Assembly: GCA_900543145.1 (NCBI GenBank)
Contig: UQPZ01000002.1
Coordinates: 225,204-289,203, forward strand
Source: an uncultured Ruminococcus sp.
GTDB taxonomy: Bacteria > Bacillota > Clostridia > Oscillospirales > Ruminococcaceae
DNA: 64,000 nucleotides
Direction: 5' to 3'
A program made the position numbers and the translations under genes. Within the stretch, counting starts at the first letter, position 1. Each line of letters opens with the position of its first letter. A model generated the notes under the pieces. The model worked only from the letters and a program-made list of their open reading frames with translations, was not told where the DNA came from and did no database searches. This document shows positions 52,421 to 61,268 of the stretch, piece after piece.

Positions 52421-53746
52421 TTACTTTTTGGCAAATAATGATCTTTTTGAGGCCCTGTTCTTTTTCTGACCTATACTGAGAGTCATAGTAAATATTTTAT
52501 CGCTTGTAAATACTCTGATAGCAAAGCTCATGCATATTGCCAGAACTATCAGCTGGTAGATCAGGCCGCCCCAGTAAACTTCCATATTTCCGAACATAAT
52601 ATTTTCTGAAGCCATAAACGTATGAGTAAAAGGTATAGCGTAAATAATATATCTCAGTATCGGCGACAGCGTTTTAATATCGAGCATAAGCGAAAGCAGA
52701 TACGGGATAATAGCTGCGATCATTATCGGCATTATAAGTGTCTGACCTGATTTTGCGTCTTTTGCCAGCGCACCGAGTATCAGTGAAATAGAAAGCGAGA
52801 TAAGAATAGTAATAAACATCTGAATACCTACGAGGGTATATTGTCCTGCCGACATAGACAGTCCCAGGTCTTCGACTATTCCTGAATATTGTGAGGTATC
52901 TCCTACCATAAGTCCCGACATCATATTGTTCATACCGAACATAAATACTACGGCGTACAGCGCTGCGACTATTGCGGCGGACAGCATTTTGGCACTCAGC
53001 ACCGACAGTCTTGAAACAGGAGCGGAAAGCAGCGTTTCAAGAGTTTTGTCGAGCTTTTCCGTTGAAACCGCATTAAGTATCATCTGAGATGAATACATAA
53101 TGAGAAGATATACTATGATCGGAACGAACATACCCTGCATCTGACACATTGAATACAGTATCATTGAAGAGATCTCAGCGGATTTTCCGGCTACTACAGT
53201 TGTTTCGGAAATAGCTACAGGAGAATCGAGCTGCGTAACTTCCTGTTCGGTAAGCTGTCCTTTTGATACCTTGTCTGTATAAAGCGCTGATTTTACAGCG
53301 GCTTCTATTACTGATAGCGCAGTATCCGAGCCGGTTGAAACGTTTGACATTGTTGAAAGCGAGGTCATCTGGCTTATGTATTTTGTCTGTGCCTGCTCTC
53401 CCTTATCAACCTGCTCCGTAAAGCCTTTCGGGATAATTACTATATTTTTCCTGTCAAGTCTTTTCAGCTCTTTTGCATAATCATCGCTTTCGAGCTCTAC
53501 AAGAGTAACGTCGTTTTCTACCCCGTCGGCAGGATTTTTCATAAGCGCTATAACAGATTTGGTAAAATCGGTATTATCCTGATCGCAGATCGTAATTTTC
53601 GAGCTTTCCTCCTGAGAGCTTTCCATAGCGCCAGTCATAGCGTTTCCCGCAACTGAGAGAATGATCACCATAATTACCAGCGTAAGAATAGTCTGGGGAG
53701 TGAGCATTTCCTTAAGTTCTTTTCTCAGCAGATTAATAAACTTCAT
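52421..53746 (-). CDS. NatB-like ABC-2 permease
   Basis: 441 residues. The first membrane helix is at about 18-38 (TPQTILTLVIMVIILSVAGN). A large outer loop runs from about 40-200, with four or five helices in the C-terminal half (for example LVGIQMFITILISLSISLIL). This is the ABC-2/NatB layout used to export sodium, drugs or peptides. The start overlaps the ATPase gene by 14 bases. No substrate-specific feature is visible. Confidence 0.9.
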   Translation of the reverse strand: MKFINLLRKELKEMLTPQTILTLVIMVIILSVAGNAMTGAMESSQEESSKITICDQDNTDFTKSVIALMKNPADGVENDVTLVELESDDYAKELKRLDRKNIVIIPKGFTEQVDKGEQAQTKYISQMTSLSTMSNVSTGSDTALSVIEAAVKSALYTDKVSKGQLTEQEVTQLDSPVAISETTVVAGKSAEISSMILYSMCQMQGMFVPIIVYLLIMYSSQMILNAVSTEKLDKTLETLLSAPVSRLSVLSAKMLSAAIVAALYAVVFMFGMNNMMSGLMVGDTSQYSGIVEDLGLSMSAGQYTLVGIQMFITILISLSISLILGALAKDAKSGQTLIMPIMIAAIIPYLLSLMLDIKTLSPILRYIIYAIPFTHTFMASENIMFGNMEVYWGGLIYQLIVLAICMSFAIRVFTSDKIFTMTLSIGQKKNRASKRSLFAKK

Positions 53747-54485
53747 TGCTCATCACCACCTTTTCAAATACTTCCTCCAGATTCTGCGTATTGTATTTTT
53801 CTTTCAGCTCAGCCGGAGTTCCGACCTCAAGCAGATGTCCCTTTGCTATTATTCCTACCCGGTCTGAAACATACTCTATTTCAAGCATATTGTGAGAGGA
53901 CAGCAGAAAGCTCATACCCTGAGCAGACAGGTTTTTTATCATACGTCTGATTTCAAGGGCATTGATTATATCAAGTCCCGAGGTAGGCTCGTCAAAGATC
54001 GCAAGCGCAGGCTTTGACATTATCGCTCTTGCAAGCAGAAGCTTTCTTATCATACCTCTTGAATAGCTTCCTATTTTATCCTCCAACCTTTCGCCTAGCT
54101 CGCATATCTCACAGCCAGTCTTAACAAATTCTGCCGCCTGAGCTTTGTTTCCGGCGTAAATTCCCGCCATAAATTCAAGATAGCCTTTTCCGGTCATTGT
54201 TTTATATGCTCCGGCTTCGTCGGGAAGATATGTAATATTTTCCCTTACTCTTTCAGGCTCTGAAAGAATACTGTGTCCTGCAACGACGGCGTCGCCCTCA
54301 GTTGCCTTGAGCAGCGTAGAGATCATTCTTATTGTTGTTGTCTTTCCGGCGCCGTTAGGCCCGATCAGAGCGAATATCTCTCCTTTTTTTACGCTGAAGC
54401 TTACGTCCTGAGATGCATAAACTCCTTTTTTGTACTGCTTTGAAAGTCCTCTGACCTCCAGTACATTCTGGTCTGCAGTTTCCAT
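53733..54485 (-). CDS. NatA-like ABC transporter ATPase
   Basis: 250 residues. Walker A GPNGAGKTTTIRM is near 42-54 and Q-loop ITYLPDEAGAYKTMTG near 88. Signature YSRGMIRKLLLARAI near 143, Walker B LAIFDEPTSGLDI near 161 and H-loop LSSHNMLEIE near 194 follow. The signature reads SRGM rather than SGGQ, common in this group. It pairs with the overlapping permease gene. GAAAGGAACG precedes the ATG. A strong promoter is about 60 bases upstream. Confidence 0.93.
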   Translation of the reverse strand: METADQNVLEVRGLSKQYKKGVYASQDVSFSVKKGEIFALIGPNGAGKTTTIRMISTLLKATEGDAVVAGHSILSEPERVRENITYLPDEAGAYKTMTGKGYLEFMAGIYAGNKAQAAEFVKTGCEICELGERLEDKIGSYSRGMIRKLLLARAIMSKPALAIFDEPTSGLDIINALEIRRMIKNLSAQGMSFLLSSHNMLEIEYVSDRVGIIAKGHLLEVGTPAELKEKYNTQNLEEVFEKVVMSNEVY

Positions 54486-54542
54486 AAAACTTCGTTCCTT
54501 TCTTTTAAACGATATTAGCAGGCAGCCGTAATGCTACTACCT

Positions 54543-54571
54543 ATTATATAATAAATCCGCAGGTTTTACAA
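54543..54571 (-). promoter_or_regulatory. Promoter of the natAB-TraB operon
   Basis: On the minus strand TTGTAA (54571-54566) and a perfect TATAAT (54548-54543) have a 17-base spacer, 58 bases before the ATPase start. Confidence 0.7.
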
Positions 54572-54705
54572 GTAGTCCTGCAGTATTTTTTCAGAGGGGA
54601 AAATACCTGACTGTAATTGCACATAAGTAAATATCATTTACTGTAATTATATTATACATCTTTGCATTTGTCAATAGGTTTTACTATGAGTTTTGAATAT
54701 TTTTT

Positions 54706-54729
54706 TGATATAACGCTGATATTATATCA
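54706..54729. promoter_or_regulatory. Palindrome in the natA/XRE divergent region
   Basis: TGATATAA (54706-54713) and TTATATCA (54722-54729) are perfect 8-bp arms around an 8-nt centre. It lies between the divergent promoters and is a candidate regulator site. The 330-base region 54486-54815 holds no gene. Confidence 0.4.
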
Positions 54730-54765
54730 CAACACTTTATAGTTGTCAATAACTAATTTAAGGTG

Positions 54766-54794
54766 TTTGTATAACAACATGGATTTGTTATAAT
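54766..54794 (+). promoter_or_regulatory. Promoter with overlapping palindrome for the XRE gene
   Basis: TTTGTA (54766-54771) and TATAAT (54789-54794) are 17 bases apart, with TG one base before the -10. The inverted pair ATAACAA (54771-54777) and TTGTTAT (54785-54791) lies between and over the boxes, so the XRE protein probably represses itself. Confidence 0.6.
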
Positions 54795-54815
54795 AAATTA
54801 AGGGGTGTTGCAGTA

Positions 54816-55109
54816 ATGGTAAAAAATCTGAAAAGGCTTCGCAGCAAAGCAGGCATTTCGCAGCGGGAGCTTGCTGAGATTGTTATGGTTTCCCAGCAGA
54901 GTATAAACAAATATGAAAACCATAATGTTGAGCCGGATATTGAAACGCTTATTAAGCTGGCCGATTATTTTAAGGTAAGCCTTGACTATCTTGTAGGCAG
55001 GGATTACTCCGGTACAGAGCTTTCAGATTTGTCTGTATCGGTAAGCAGGGAGGATCTTGACGAGCTGAAAAGTTATATAGACGGATTTACAGATAAGTAT
55101 ATCCGCTGA
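54816..55109 (+). CDS. XRE-family transcriptional regulator
   Basis: 97 residues. The Cro/CI helix-turn-helix occupies about 3-62 (LKRLRSKAGISQRELAEIVM then VSQQSINKYENHNVEPDIET), followed by LADYFKVSLDYLVGRD and a short acidic tail. TTAAGGGGTG precedes the ATG. It is divergent from the natAB operon and has palindromes in its own promoter region, so it may control both. The ligand is unknown. Confidence 0.88.
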   Translation: MVKNLKRLRSKAGISQRELAEIVMVSQQSINKYENHNVEPDIETLIKLADYFKVSLDYLVGRDYSGTELSDLSVSVSREDLDELKSYIDGFTDKYIR

Positions 55110-55143
55110 AGCCGGTACCGTTTAAGGCGGTATCGGCTTTTTT
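55109..55143 (+). terminator. Terminator of the XRE gene
   Basis: AAGCCGGTACCG (55109-55120) pairs with CGGTATCGGCTT (55128-55139), 11 pairs plus one mismatch-type position, a 7-nt loop and six T. It starts at the last base of the stop codon. Confidence 0.85.
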
Positions 55144-55295
55144 ATATTGCGGTATTCCTGCGAATTATTACAATCCGGATATTCAGAGCTAATTTTAATT
55201 CATATATAATGAAAAATGTGTCAGATTTTTTGTACTGAAGCCTGACCGTAAATATTACAATCCAGTAACAGAAAAGAGTAAAAAAACGTACTTGT

Positions 55296-55405
55296 GTTGA
55301 AAGATTTAAAAGCTTTCAACTTTGTATTTCAGAATTATGCAGAGTTTTTAACAGTTTCAACAGTGTTTTCAACATTTTTGCGTAAGACAAGCAGAGGTTT
55401 TCAAC
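55296..55405 (+). repeat. Cluster of TTTCAAC elements upstream of malQ
   Basis: One inverted copy GTTGAAAG (55296-55303) pairs with CTTTCAAC (55313-55320). Direct copies GTTTCAAC (55354-55361), TTTTCAAC (55366-55373) and TTTTCAAC (55398-55405) follow. The 509-base gap 55110-55618 has no gene. It holds a terminator, this cluster and the malQ promoter. A regulator array for glycogen/maltodextrin genes is one explanation. Confidence 0.45.
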
Positions 55406-55556
55406 TGTCCAAATAAATTCCCGTTACCGATTTGTAACCTATTAGTTGCTATTTGTAATATTATTTAAGGAATATTTCAGGGGTTCATTACAGCGTATGC
55501 GGCTGTCAAAAACCTCAGTTTATTTTTGTTTAAATAGCCGATATTTTATATTGAAG

Positions 55557-55585
55557 TTGATATTGAATACAAAATAATGTATAAT
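55557..55585 (+). promoter_or_regulatory. Promoter of the malQ-glgP operon
   Basis: TTGATA (55557-55562) and a perfect TATAAT (55580-55585) are 17 bases apart. It lies 34 bases before the ATG at 55619. Confidence 0.75.
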
Positions 55586-55618
55586 AAAATATATACACAG
55601 CGAAAGGAACTGATCATA

Positions 55619-57103
55619 ATGCGCGCAAGCGGAATTTTAATGCATATATCCTCGCTTCCCAACAGCTACGGAATAGGAAAGCTGGGGAAGGAAGCGTATG
55701 CCTTTGCGGACTTTCTCAAAAAAGCGGGACAGAGGTATTGGCAGATACTGCCTATATCTCCCACTAGCTACGGTGATTCTCCTTACCAGAGCTTTTCGGT
55801 TTATGCAGGAAATCCTTATTTTATTGATTTTCAAACGCTTGAAAAGGACGGACTGCTTGCAGCCGAGGACTACAGGAAAATTGACTGGGACAAAAATCCA
55901 TGCGAGGTCGATTACGGTCTGCTTTATGAAAAGGTTTTCGGGGTCCTGAAAAAGGCTTACGCACGGTTCAAGCCTGATTTTGACAAGGATTATAAGCAGT
56001 TTGCCGAAGATAATTCCAGCTGGATCGAAGACTATGGCTTGTTTATGGCGCTAAAATTCGCGCACGGCGGAAAGGCATGGTACGAATGGGAAGAACCGCT
56101 TAAAATGTTTGAAAAAGAAGCGGTCGCTGAGGCAAGAAAACGTTACTCTGATGAAGTAGGCTTCTGGCGCTTTTTGCAGTATGAATACGCGAAGCAGTGG
56201 AAAAGCTTTAAGAAATATGTCAATTCGCTTGGGATCGATATTATAGGGGATATTCCGATCTATGTTGCATATGACAGCGTTGAGGTGTGGACAAATCCGC
56301 AGTATTTTCTACTTGACGAAAACAAAACTCCGATAGATGTTGCGGGCTGCCCCCCCGACATTTTTTCCGCTGAGGGTCAGTTGTGGGGAAATCCTGTTTA
56401 CCGCTGGGACGTAATGGAGGCGGAGGATTTTAAGTGGTGGATCGACCGTATACGCTGCGCTGTAAATACATACGACGTAGTAAGGATAGACCATTTCAGG
56501 GGCTTTGAAAGCTATTATACTATCCCATACGGCAGAGAGAACGCTGTTATCGGCGAATGGCGTAATGGCCCAGATATGAAGCTTTTCAAAGAGATAAAAA
56601 AACAGCTGGGAAAATGCAGGATAATCGCAGAGGATCTTGGCTTTATAACGCCAAGGGTAGCAAAGCTGCTTAAAGCCAGCGGCTTCCCCGGAATGAAGGT
56701 GCTGGAATTTGCTTTCGATCCGGAGGGCAAAAGCAATTATCTGCCGCATAATTTCAAAAACTCAGACAATGTGTGTTATACAGGTACTCACGATAACGAA
56801 ACGCTTGCAGGCTGGGTAAGATCGCTTACAAGAAAGGAAGCGAAGTTCTGCCGTGATTATCTTAACGTTAAGCGGAACAAGGATATTCCGTGGGGAATGA
56901 TACGGCTTGCGTGGTCGAGTATTTCGGATACGGCGATAGCTCAGATGCAGGATTTTCTGGAGCTTGATTCGTCGGCAAGAATGAATACGCCTTCAACACT
57001 TGGCGGCAACTGGCAGTGGAGAGCGGCAGAGGATATGTTTACAGACGAGCTTGCTGAGAAGATCTATTCGCTCACAAGGCTTTACGGCAGACTTGGTGTA
57101 TAG
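55619..57103 (+). CDS. malQ: 4-alpha-glucanotransferase (GH77)
   Basis: About 494 residues, the length of a short bacterial MalQ/DPE1-type enzyme. RASGILMHISSLPNSYGIGK starts it. GDIPIYVAYDSVEVW lies near 213, the nucleophile Asp in VRIDHFRGFESYY near 293, acid/base Glu in IIAEDLGFIT near 338, and third acid in YTGTHDNETLAGW near 393. It rearranges maltodextrins so that glycogen phosphorylase can degrade them. ATG 55619 follows AAAGGAA (55603-55609). The longer frame from 55577 overlaps the -10 box and is rejected. It is cotranscribed with glgP. Confidence 0.95.
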   Translation: MRASGILMHISSLPNSYGIGKLGKEAYAFADFLKKAGQRYWQILPISPTSYGDSPYQSFSVYAGNPYFIDFQTLEKDGLLAAEDYRKIDWDKNPCEVDYGLLYEKVFGVLKKAYARFKPDFDKDYKQFAEDNSSWIEDYGLFMALKFAHGGKAWYEWEEPLKMFEKEAVAEARKRYSDEVGFWRFLQYEYAKQWKSFKKYVNSLGIDIIGDIPIYVAYDSVEVWTNPQYFLLDENKTPIDVAGCPPDIFSAEGQLWGNPVYRWDVMEAEDFKWWIDRIRCAVNTYDVVRIDHFRGFESYYTIPYGRENAVIGEWRNGPDMKLFKEIKKQLGKCRIIAEDLGFITPRVAKLLKASGFPGMKVLEFAFDPEGKSNYLPHNFKNSDNVCYTGTHDNETLAGWVRSLTRKEAKFCRDYLNVKRNKDIPWGMIRLAWSSISDTAIAQMQDFLELDSSARMNTPSTLGGNWQWRAAEDMFTDELAEKIYSLTRLYGRLGV

Positions 57104-57142
57104 TCTGCGGCTTATTGAAATATGCTGAAAGGATCATTATAT

Positions 57143-59509
57143 ATGGACAGGAATAACTTTATAGCTGAGCTTAAAAAGAATCTGAAAACAAAATACGGCA
57201 GGACAGTTGAAAACGCGTCAGCGGTACAGCTGCACGAAAGTATTTCAAGCACTGTAATGAACAGTATTTCCGACAGATGGACTGCAAGTACGGAAAAACA
57301 TCTTTCCGGCAGACGGGCCTGCTATTTTTCAATGGAATTTCTTATGGGCAGGGCAGTTTATAACAATCTTTTCTGCCTTGGGATAAAGGACGAGGCTGAC
57401 AGTATACTAAAAGAGCATAACCGCTCTCTTGCGGAACTGGAGGAGATCGAAGACGCTGCTTTGGGAAACGGAGGACTCGGCAGACTGGCAGCTTGCTTTC
57501 TTGACTCCGCAGCCGCTCATGATATTCCTCTTGACGGATACGGGATACGCTACAAATACGGCTTGTTCAGGCAGACTATTGAAAACGGCTTCCAGAGAGA
57601 ATATGCCGACGATTGGCAGAGATACGGAGACCCTTGGTCAAAGAGATGTGAAGCCGATACGGTAGAGGTAGTATATTCTGACGAAACGGTAAAAGCTGTG
57701 CCTTATGATATGCCTATAATCGGCTTCGGAACGGAAAACATAGGAAATCTCAGACTGTGGCAGGCTGAGGCTGTTGACGAATTTGATTTTTCACAGTTTG
57801 ATTGCGGCGATTATTCGGGAGCAGTGCAGGCTAAAACCTCTGCTGAAAATATTTCAAAGGTACTGTATCCCAACGATAACTGCACTGAGGGTAAGATCCT
57901 GCGCTTGAAGCAGGAATACTTCTTCTCTGCGGCATCGCTGGCTGATATTCTGAAAAAGCATCTGGAGCGTTTCGGCAGTCTTGACAAGCTTGCCGATATG
58001 GTAACGATTCAGCTTAACGACACTCATCCCGTTATTTCCATTCCCGAGCTTATGAGATTGCTCTGTGATGTGTACGGAATGGAGTTTGACAAGGCTTTTG
58101 AGATCACCCAAAAGACCTTCAACTATACAAATCATACTATTATGCAGGAGGCTCTTGAAAAGTGGGATTCTGCTCTTGTTGAAAAGATACTGCCTCGGGT
58201 TTATGATTATATTCTTATGATCAACGAGCGTTTTATGAAGGATATGTACGCACTCGGAAAGGACAGAAAGCTTATTGACAAGCTTGCTCCCATGGCTGAC
58301 AAAACGGTAAGAATGGCAAATATGGCGGTTTATATGTCATCTTATACCAACGGTGTGGCAAAGATCCATACGGAGATCCTCAAGGCTGATACTCTCAAGG
58401 AATGGTATGAACTTTATCCTGAGAGATTTCAGAATAAGACCAACGGAATTACCCAGCGCAGGTGGCTTGCGCTCTGCAACGAGGAGCTTTCAGGGCTTAT
58501 TACCGAGCTGCTGGGAAACGACAGCTGGATCAAAAAGCTCGATATGCTTGCTGAACTGAAAAAATATGCTGACGACGAGAAAGTGCTTAAAAGATTTATA
58601 GAAATAAAGCAGCTGAAAAAGCGTCAGCTTGCGGACTTTATTAAGGCGCACGATAATGCTGAAGTCGATCCTGATACGATTTTTGATATTCAGATCAAAC
58701 GTCTGCATGAATACAAGCGTCAGCTGCTTAATGCGCTTTCAATTTTGTATATTTACTATGGTATCAAAGACGGTTCAATTAAGGACTTTACGCCCACGAC
58801 TTACATTTTCGGAGCAAAATCCGCCCCAGGCTATCGACGTGCAAAGGCAATAATCAAGCTTATAGGCGAAATTGGAAAGCTTGTCAATTCTGATCCCGAT
58901 ACAAAGAATTTAATAAAGGTGGTTTTTGTGCAGAACTATAACGTTTCCTGCGCCGAAAAGCTTGTGGCTGCTGCGGATATTTCCGAGCAGATTTCAACAG
59001 CCGGAACTGAAGCTTCCGGAACGGGCAATATGAAGCTTATGCTCAACGGTGCGGTAACACTGGGTACTCTTGACGGGGCGAACGTTGAAATTGCCGAAGA
59101 AGCCGGAGAAGAGAACGAATATATTTTCGGAGCAAGAGTTGAGGAGCTTGAAAGGATAATGCCTGAATACGACCCAAGGAACATTATTTTCAAGGATGAA
59201 AAGATAAATCGTGTTCTCAATAAGCTTATTGACGGCTCGCTTGATGACGGAGGAGTTCCGTCCGATCAGGAGGGCAGCTTCAAGGAGCTTTACAAGGCAT
59301 TGACCGACGGTGCAAGCTGGCATGTTCCCGATCATTATTATGTTGTCGGAGATCTGAGCAGCTGCGTTGAGGCAAAGCTTAAAGCCAACGCCGATTATAA
59401 GGACAGTCTTGCGTTTGCTAAGAAATGCTGGCTGAATATGTGTTCAGCGGGAAAGTTCTCGTCTGACAGAACAGTTATGGATTATGCGGAAAATATCTGG
59501 AAGCTTTAG
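57143..59509 (+). CDS. glgP: Glycogen/starch phosphorylase
   Basis: About 788 residues of GT35, normal length. RACYFSMEFLMGRAVYNNLF is near 55, GNGGLGRLAACFLDSAA near 108, and IQLNDTHPVISIPELMRLLC near 282. The pyridoxal-phosphate Lys is in EASGTGNMKLMLNGAVTLGT near 625. It releases glucose-1-phosphate from alpha-1,4-glucan. ATG 57143 lies behind AAAGGATC, and ATG 57122 is an alternative without a ribosome binding site. It is 39 bases after malQ. Confidence 0.96.
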   Translation: MDRNNFIAELKKNLKTKYGRTVENASAVQLHESISSTVMNSISDRWTASTEKHLSGRRACYFSMEFLMGRAVYNNLFCLGIKDEADSILKEHNRSLAELEEIEDAALGNGGLGRLAACFLDSAAAHDIPLDGYGIRYKYGLFRQTIENGFQREYADDWQRYGDPWSKRCEADTVEVVYSDETVKAVPYDMPIIGFGTENIGNLRLWQAEAVDEFDFSQFDCGDYSGAVQAKTSAENISKVLYPNDNCTEGKILRLKQEYFFSAASLADILKKHLERFGSLDKLADMVTIQLNDTHPVISIPELMRLLCDVYGMEFDKAFEITQKTFNYTNHTIMQEALEKWDSALVEKILPRVYDYILMINERFMKDMYALGKDRKLIDKLAPMADKTVRMANMAVYMSSYTNGVAKIHTEILKADTLKEWYELYPERFQNKTNGITQRRWLALCNEELSGLITELLGNDSWIKKLDMLAELKKYADDEKVLKRFIEIKQLKKRQLADFIKAHDNAEVDPDTIFDIQIKRLHEYKRQLLNALSILYIYYGIKDGSIKDFTPTTYIFGAKSAPGYRRAKAIIKLIGEIGKLVNSDPDTKNLIKVVFVQNYNVSCAEKLVAAADISEQISTAGTEASGTGNMKLMLNGAVTLGTLDGANVEIAEEAGEENEYIFGARVEELERIMPEYDPRNIIFKDEKINRVLNKLIDGSLDDGGVPSDQEGSFKELYKALTDGASWHVPDHYYVVGDLSSCVEAKLKANADYKDSLAFAKKCWLNMCSAGKFSSDRTVMDYAENIWKL

Positions 59510-59518
59510 GGCATAATA

Positions 59519-59550
59519 AAACGGCAGGACGGATAGGCGTTTTGCCGTTT
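59519..59550 (+). terminator. Possible terminator after glgP
   Basis: AAACGGCA (59519-59526) and TGCCGTTT (59543-59550) form an 8-bp stem with a 16-nt loop, followed by a poor T-run. The next gene begins 27 bases later, so readthrough is likely. Confidence 0.4.
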
Positions 59551-59577
59551 CGCATAAAGTTAACGGAGGGATAACAT

Positions 59578-61137
59578 TTGAAAAGACTTTATTATAACGC
59601 AGAGATAGTAACTATGAGGTCGCCGGAGGTCTACGACTATATTATTGCCGAAAACGGAATTATCAGGTGCGTCGGCAGGGGAGAAGCCCCTGCGGGAGAC
59701 TTTGAAAAAACTGACCTTAAAGGAAGTACGGTGTTTCCTGCCTTTATCGACGCTCACAGTCATTTTGCCGCCGAAGCAAATTCTCAGCTTCAATGCAGTT
59801 TGAACGGCACGGCTTCATTTGACGATATAAAGAAAAGAATAGATAATTATATTAAGGAAAGGAATATAAAGCCGGGGCAGTGGATAAAGGCGGAGGGCTA
59901 CGACCATAATCTGCTTAAAGAGGGGGCTCACCCGAACAGAAATCTGCTTGACAGGATATGTCCGGATAATCCGCTTGCTGTTTCTCATAGATCCGGTCAT
60001 ATGGGGGTCTTCAATTCAAAGGCTTTGGAAGCGCTGGACGTATCAGCTTCCTCTAAGCCGCCGAAGGGAGGAAGATTCGGCCATACCGACGGACAGCTTA
60101 ACGGATATATGGAGGAAAACGCCTATATTGATTATATAAAGAAGATACCTATGAGCAGCGCAGAAGAATTTATGAGCGCATTTGAAAGGGCACAGGATAA
60201 ATATGCGTCCTATGGTATCTCCACGGTTCAGGAGGGTATGCTTGCAAAGGAGCTTTGTCCGTTGTACGCTGCTTTGCTCAGATCGGGAATATTAAAGCTT
60301 GATGTTATCGGATATGCCGATTACAGCCATGCGGACGAGATATACAGCCTGTTCAGCGGTGCTTATAAGCATTTCAGGCTTGGCGGGATAAAACTGTTTC
60401 TTGACGGCTCTCCACAGGGCAAGACCGCATATATGCTGGAGCCGTACAAGGGTGAAAAGGAATACCGTGGTTATCCGGCTATGAGCGACAGAGAGCTGAC
60501 TGAAGCGATTGAATATGCAGCAGAGCGAAGGCTTCAGCTGCTTGCTCACTGCAACGGTGACGCAGCGGCAGAGCAGTTTTTAAGGTGCGCCGAAGCAGCG
60601 GCAGAAAGGTATCCCGTAATTAAAAGTCTTAGATTTGTTATGGTACACGCTCAGCTTATAAGACCATCTCAGCTGAACAGAGTAAAGCAGCTCGGCATAA
60701 TCCCGTCGTTTTTTACCGCTCACAGCTATTACTGGGGGGATACCCATATAAAGAATTTCGGTTTTGAAAGGGCAAGGGGTATTTCTCCTGCCAATTCGGC
60801 TCTTGAAAGAGGTATTACGTTTACCTTTCATCAGGATTCTCCGGTCATTGAGCCTGATATGCTGGAAACTGTGCGCTGTGCCGCAGAGAGAATAACAAGG
60901 TCGGGAGTCCGCCTTGATCGTGAAGAAATACCGGTATTCGAGGCGTTCAGAGCGATTACTGCAAACGCCGCATATCAGTACGGCGAAGAAAGTACAAAGG
61001 GTACTCTTGAAGCAGGCAGAAGCGAAGACTTGGTTATTCTGGATAAAAATCCTCTGAAGCAGGAAATAAGCAGGCTCGGCGATATAAATATCCTCAAAAC
61101 CATAAGATCCGGAAGCACTGTATTTTCACGGGAATAA
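59578..61137 (+). CDS. YtcJ-like metal-dependent amidohydrolase
   Basis: 519 residues. The metal site begins with FIDAHSHFAAEA near 58 (His-x-His). AHCNGDAA near 321, VMVHAQL near 352 and TFHQDSPVIEPD near 418 supply the other ligands. It matches the YtcJ/NfdA-like branch of amidohydrolases, which hydrolyse amide or formamide bonds. The substrate is unknown. The start is TTG 59578 behind GGAGGGAT. It follows glgP by 68 bases and may be partly cotranscribed, though the functions are unrelated. No signal peptide. Confidence 0.88.
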   Translation: MKRLYYNAEIVTMRSPEVYDYIIAENGIIRCVGRGEAPAGDFEKTDLKGSTVFPAFIDAHSHFAAEANSQLQCSLNGTASFDDIKKRIDNYIKERNIKPGQWIKAEGYDHNLLKEGAHPNRNLLDRICPDNPLAVSHRSGHMGVFNSKALEALDVSASSKPPKGGRFGHTDGQLNGYMEENAYIDYIKKIPMSSAEEFMSAFERAQDKYASYGISTVQEGMLAKELCPLYAALLRSGILKLDVIGYADYSHADEIYSLFSGAYKHFRLGGIKLFLDGSPQGKTAYMLEPYKGEKEYRGYPAMSDRELTEAIEYAAERRLQLLAHCNGDAAAEQFLRCAEAAAERYPVIKSLRFVMVHAQLIRPSQLNRVKQLGIIPSFFTAHSYYWGDTHIKNFGFERARGISPANSALERGITFTFHQDSPVIEPDMLETVRCAAERITRSGVRLDREEIPVFEAFRAITANAAYQYGEESTKGTLEAGRSEDLVILDKNPLKQEISRLGDINILKTIRSGSTVFSRE

Positions 61138-61175
61138 ATTGTAATGAAAGCCGTTGTTTTGTAATAATAATGTAA

Positions 61176-61204
61176 TTGACATTTTCAGGGGTTCAGATTA
61201 TAAT
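61176..61204 (+). promoter_or_regulatory. Fully consensus sigma-A promoter
   Basis: TTGACA (61176-61181) and TATAAT (61199-61204) with exactly 17 bases between. It drives the cytidylate-kinase-like gene 65 bases downstream. Confidence 0.85.
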
Positions 61205-61268
61205 TAAGTATAAACTAACTGTATATATATCATGACAGAAAAATAATCGGACAAGGAGAACAAAACAA

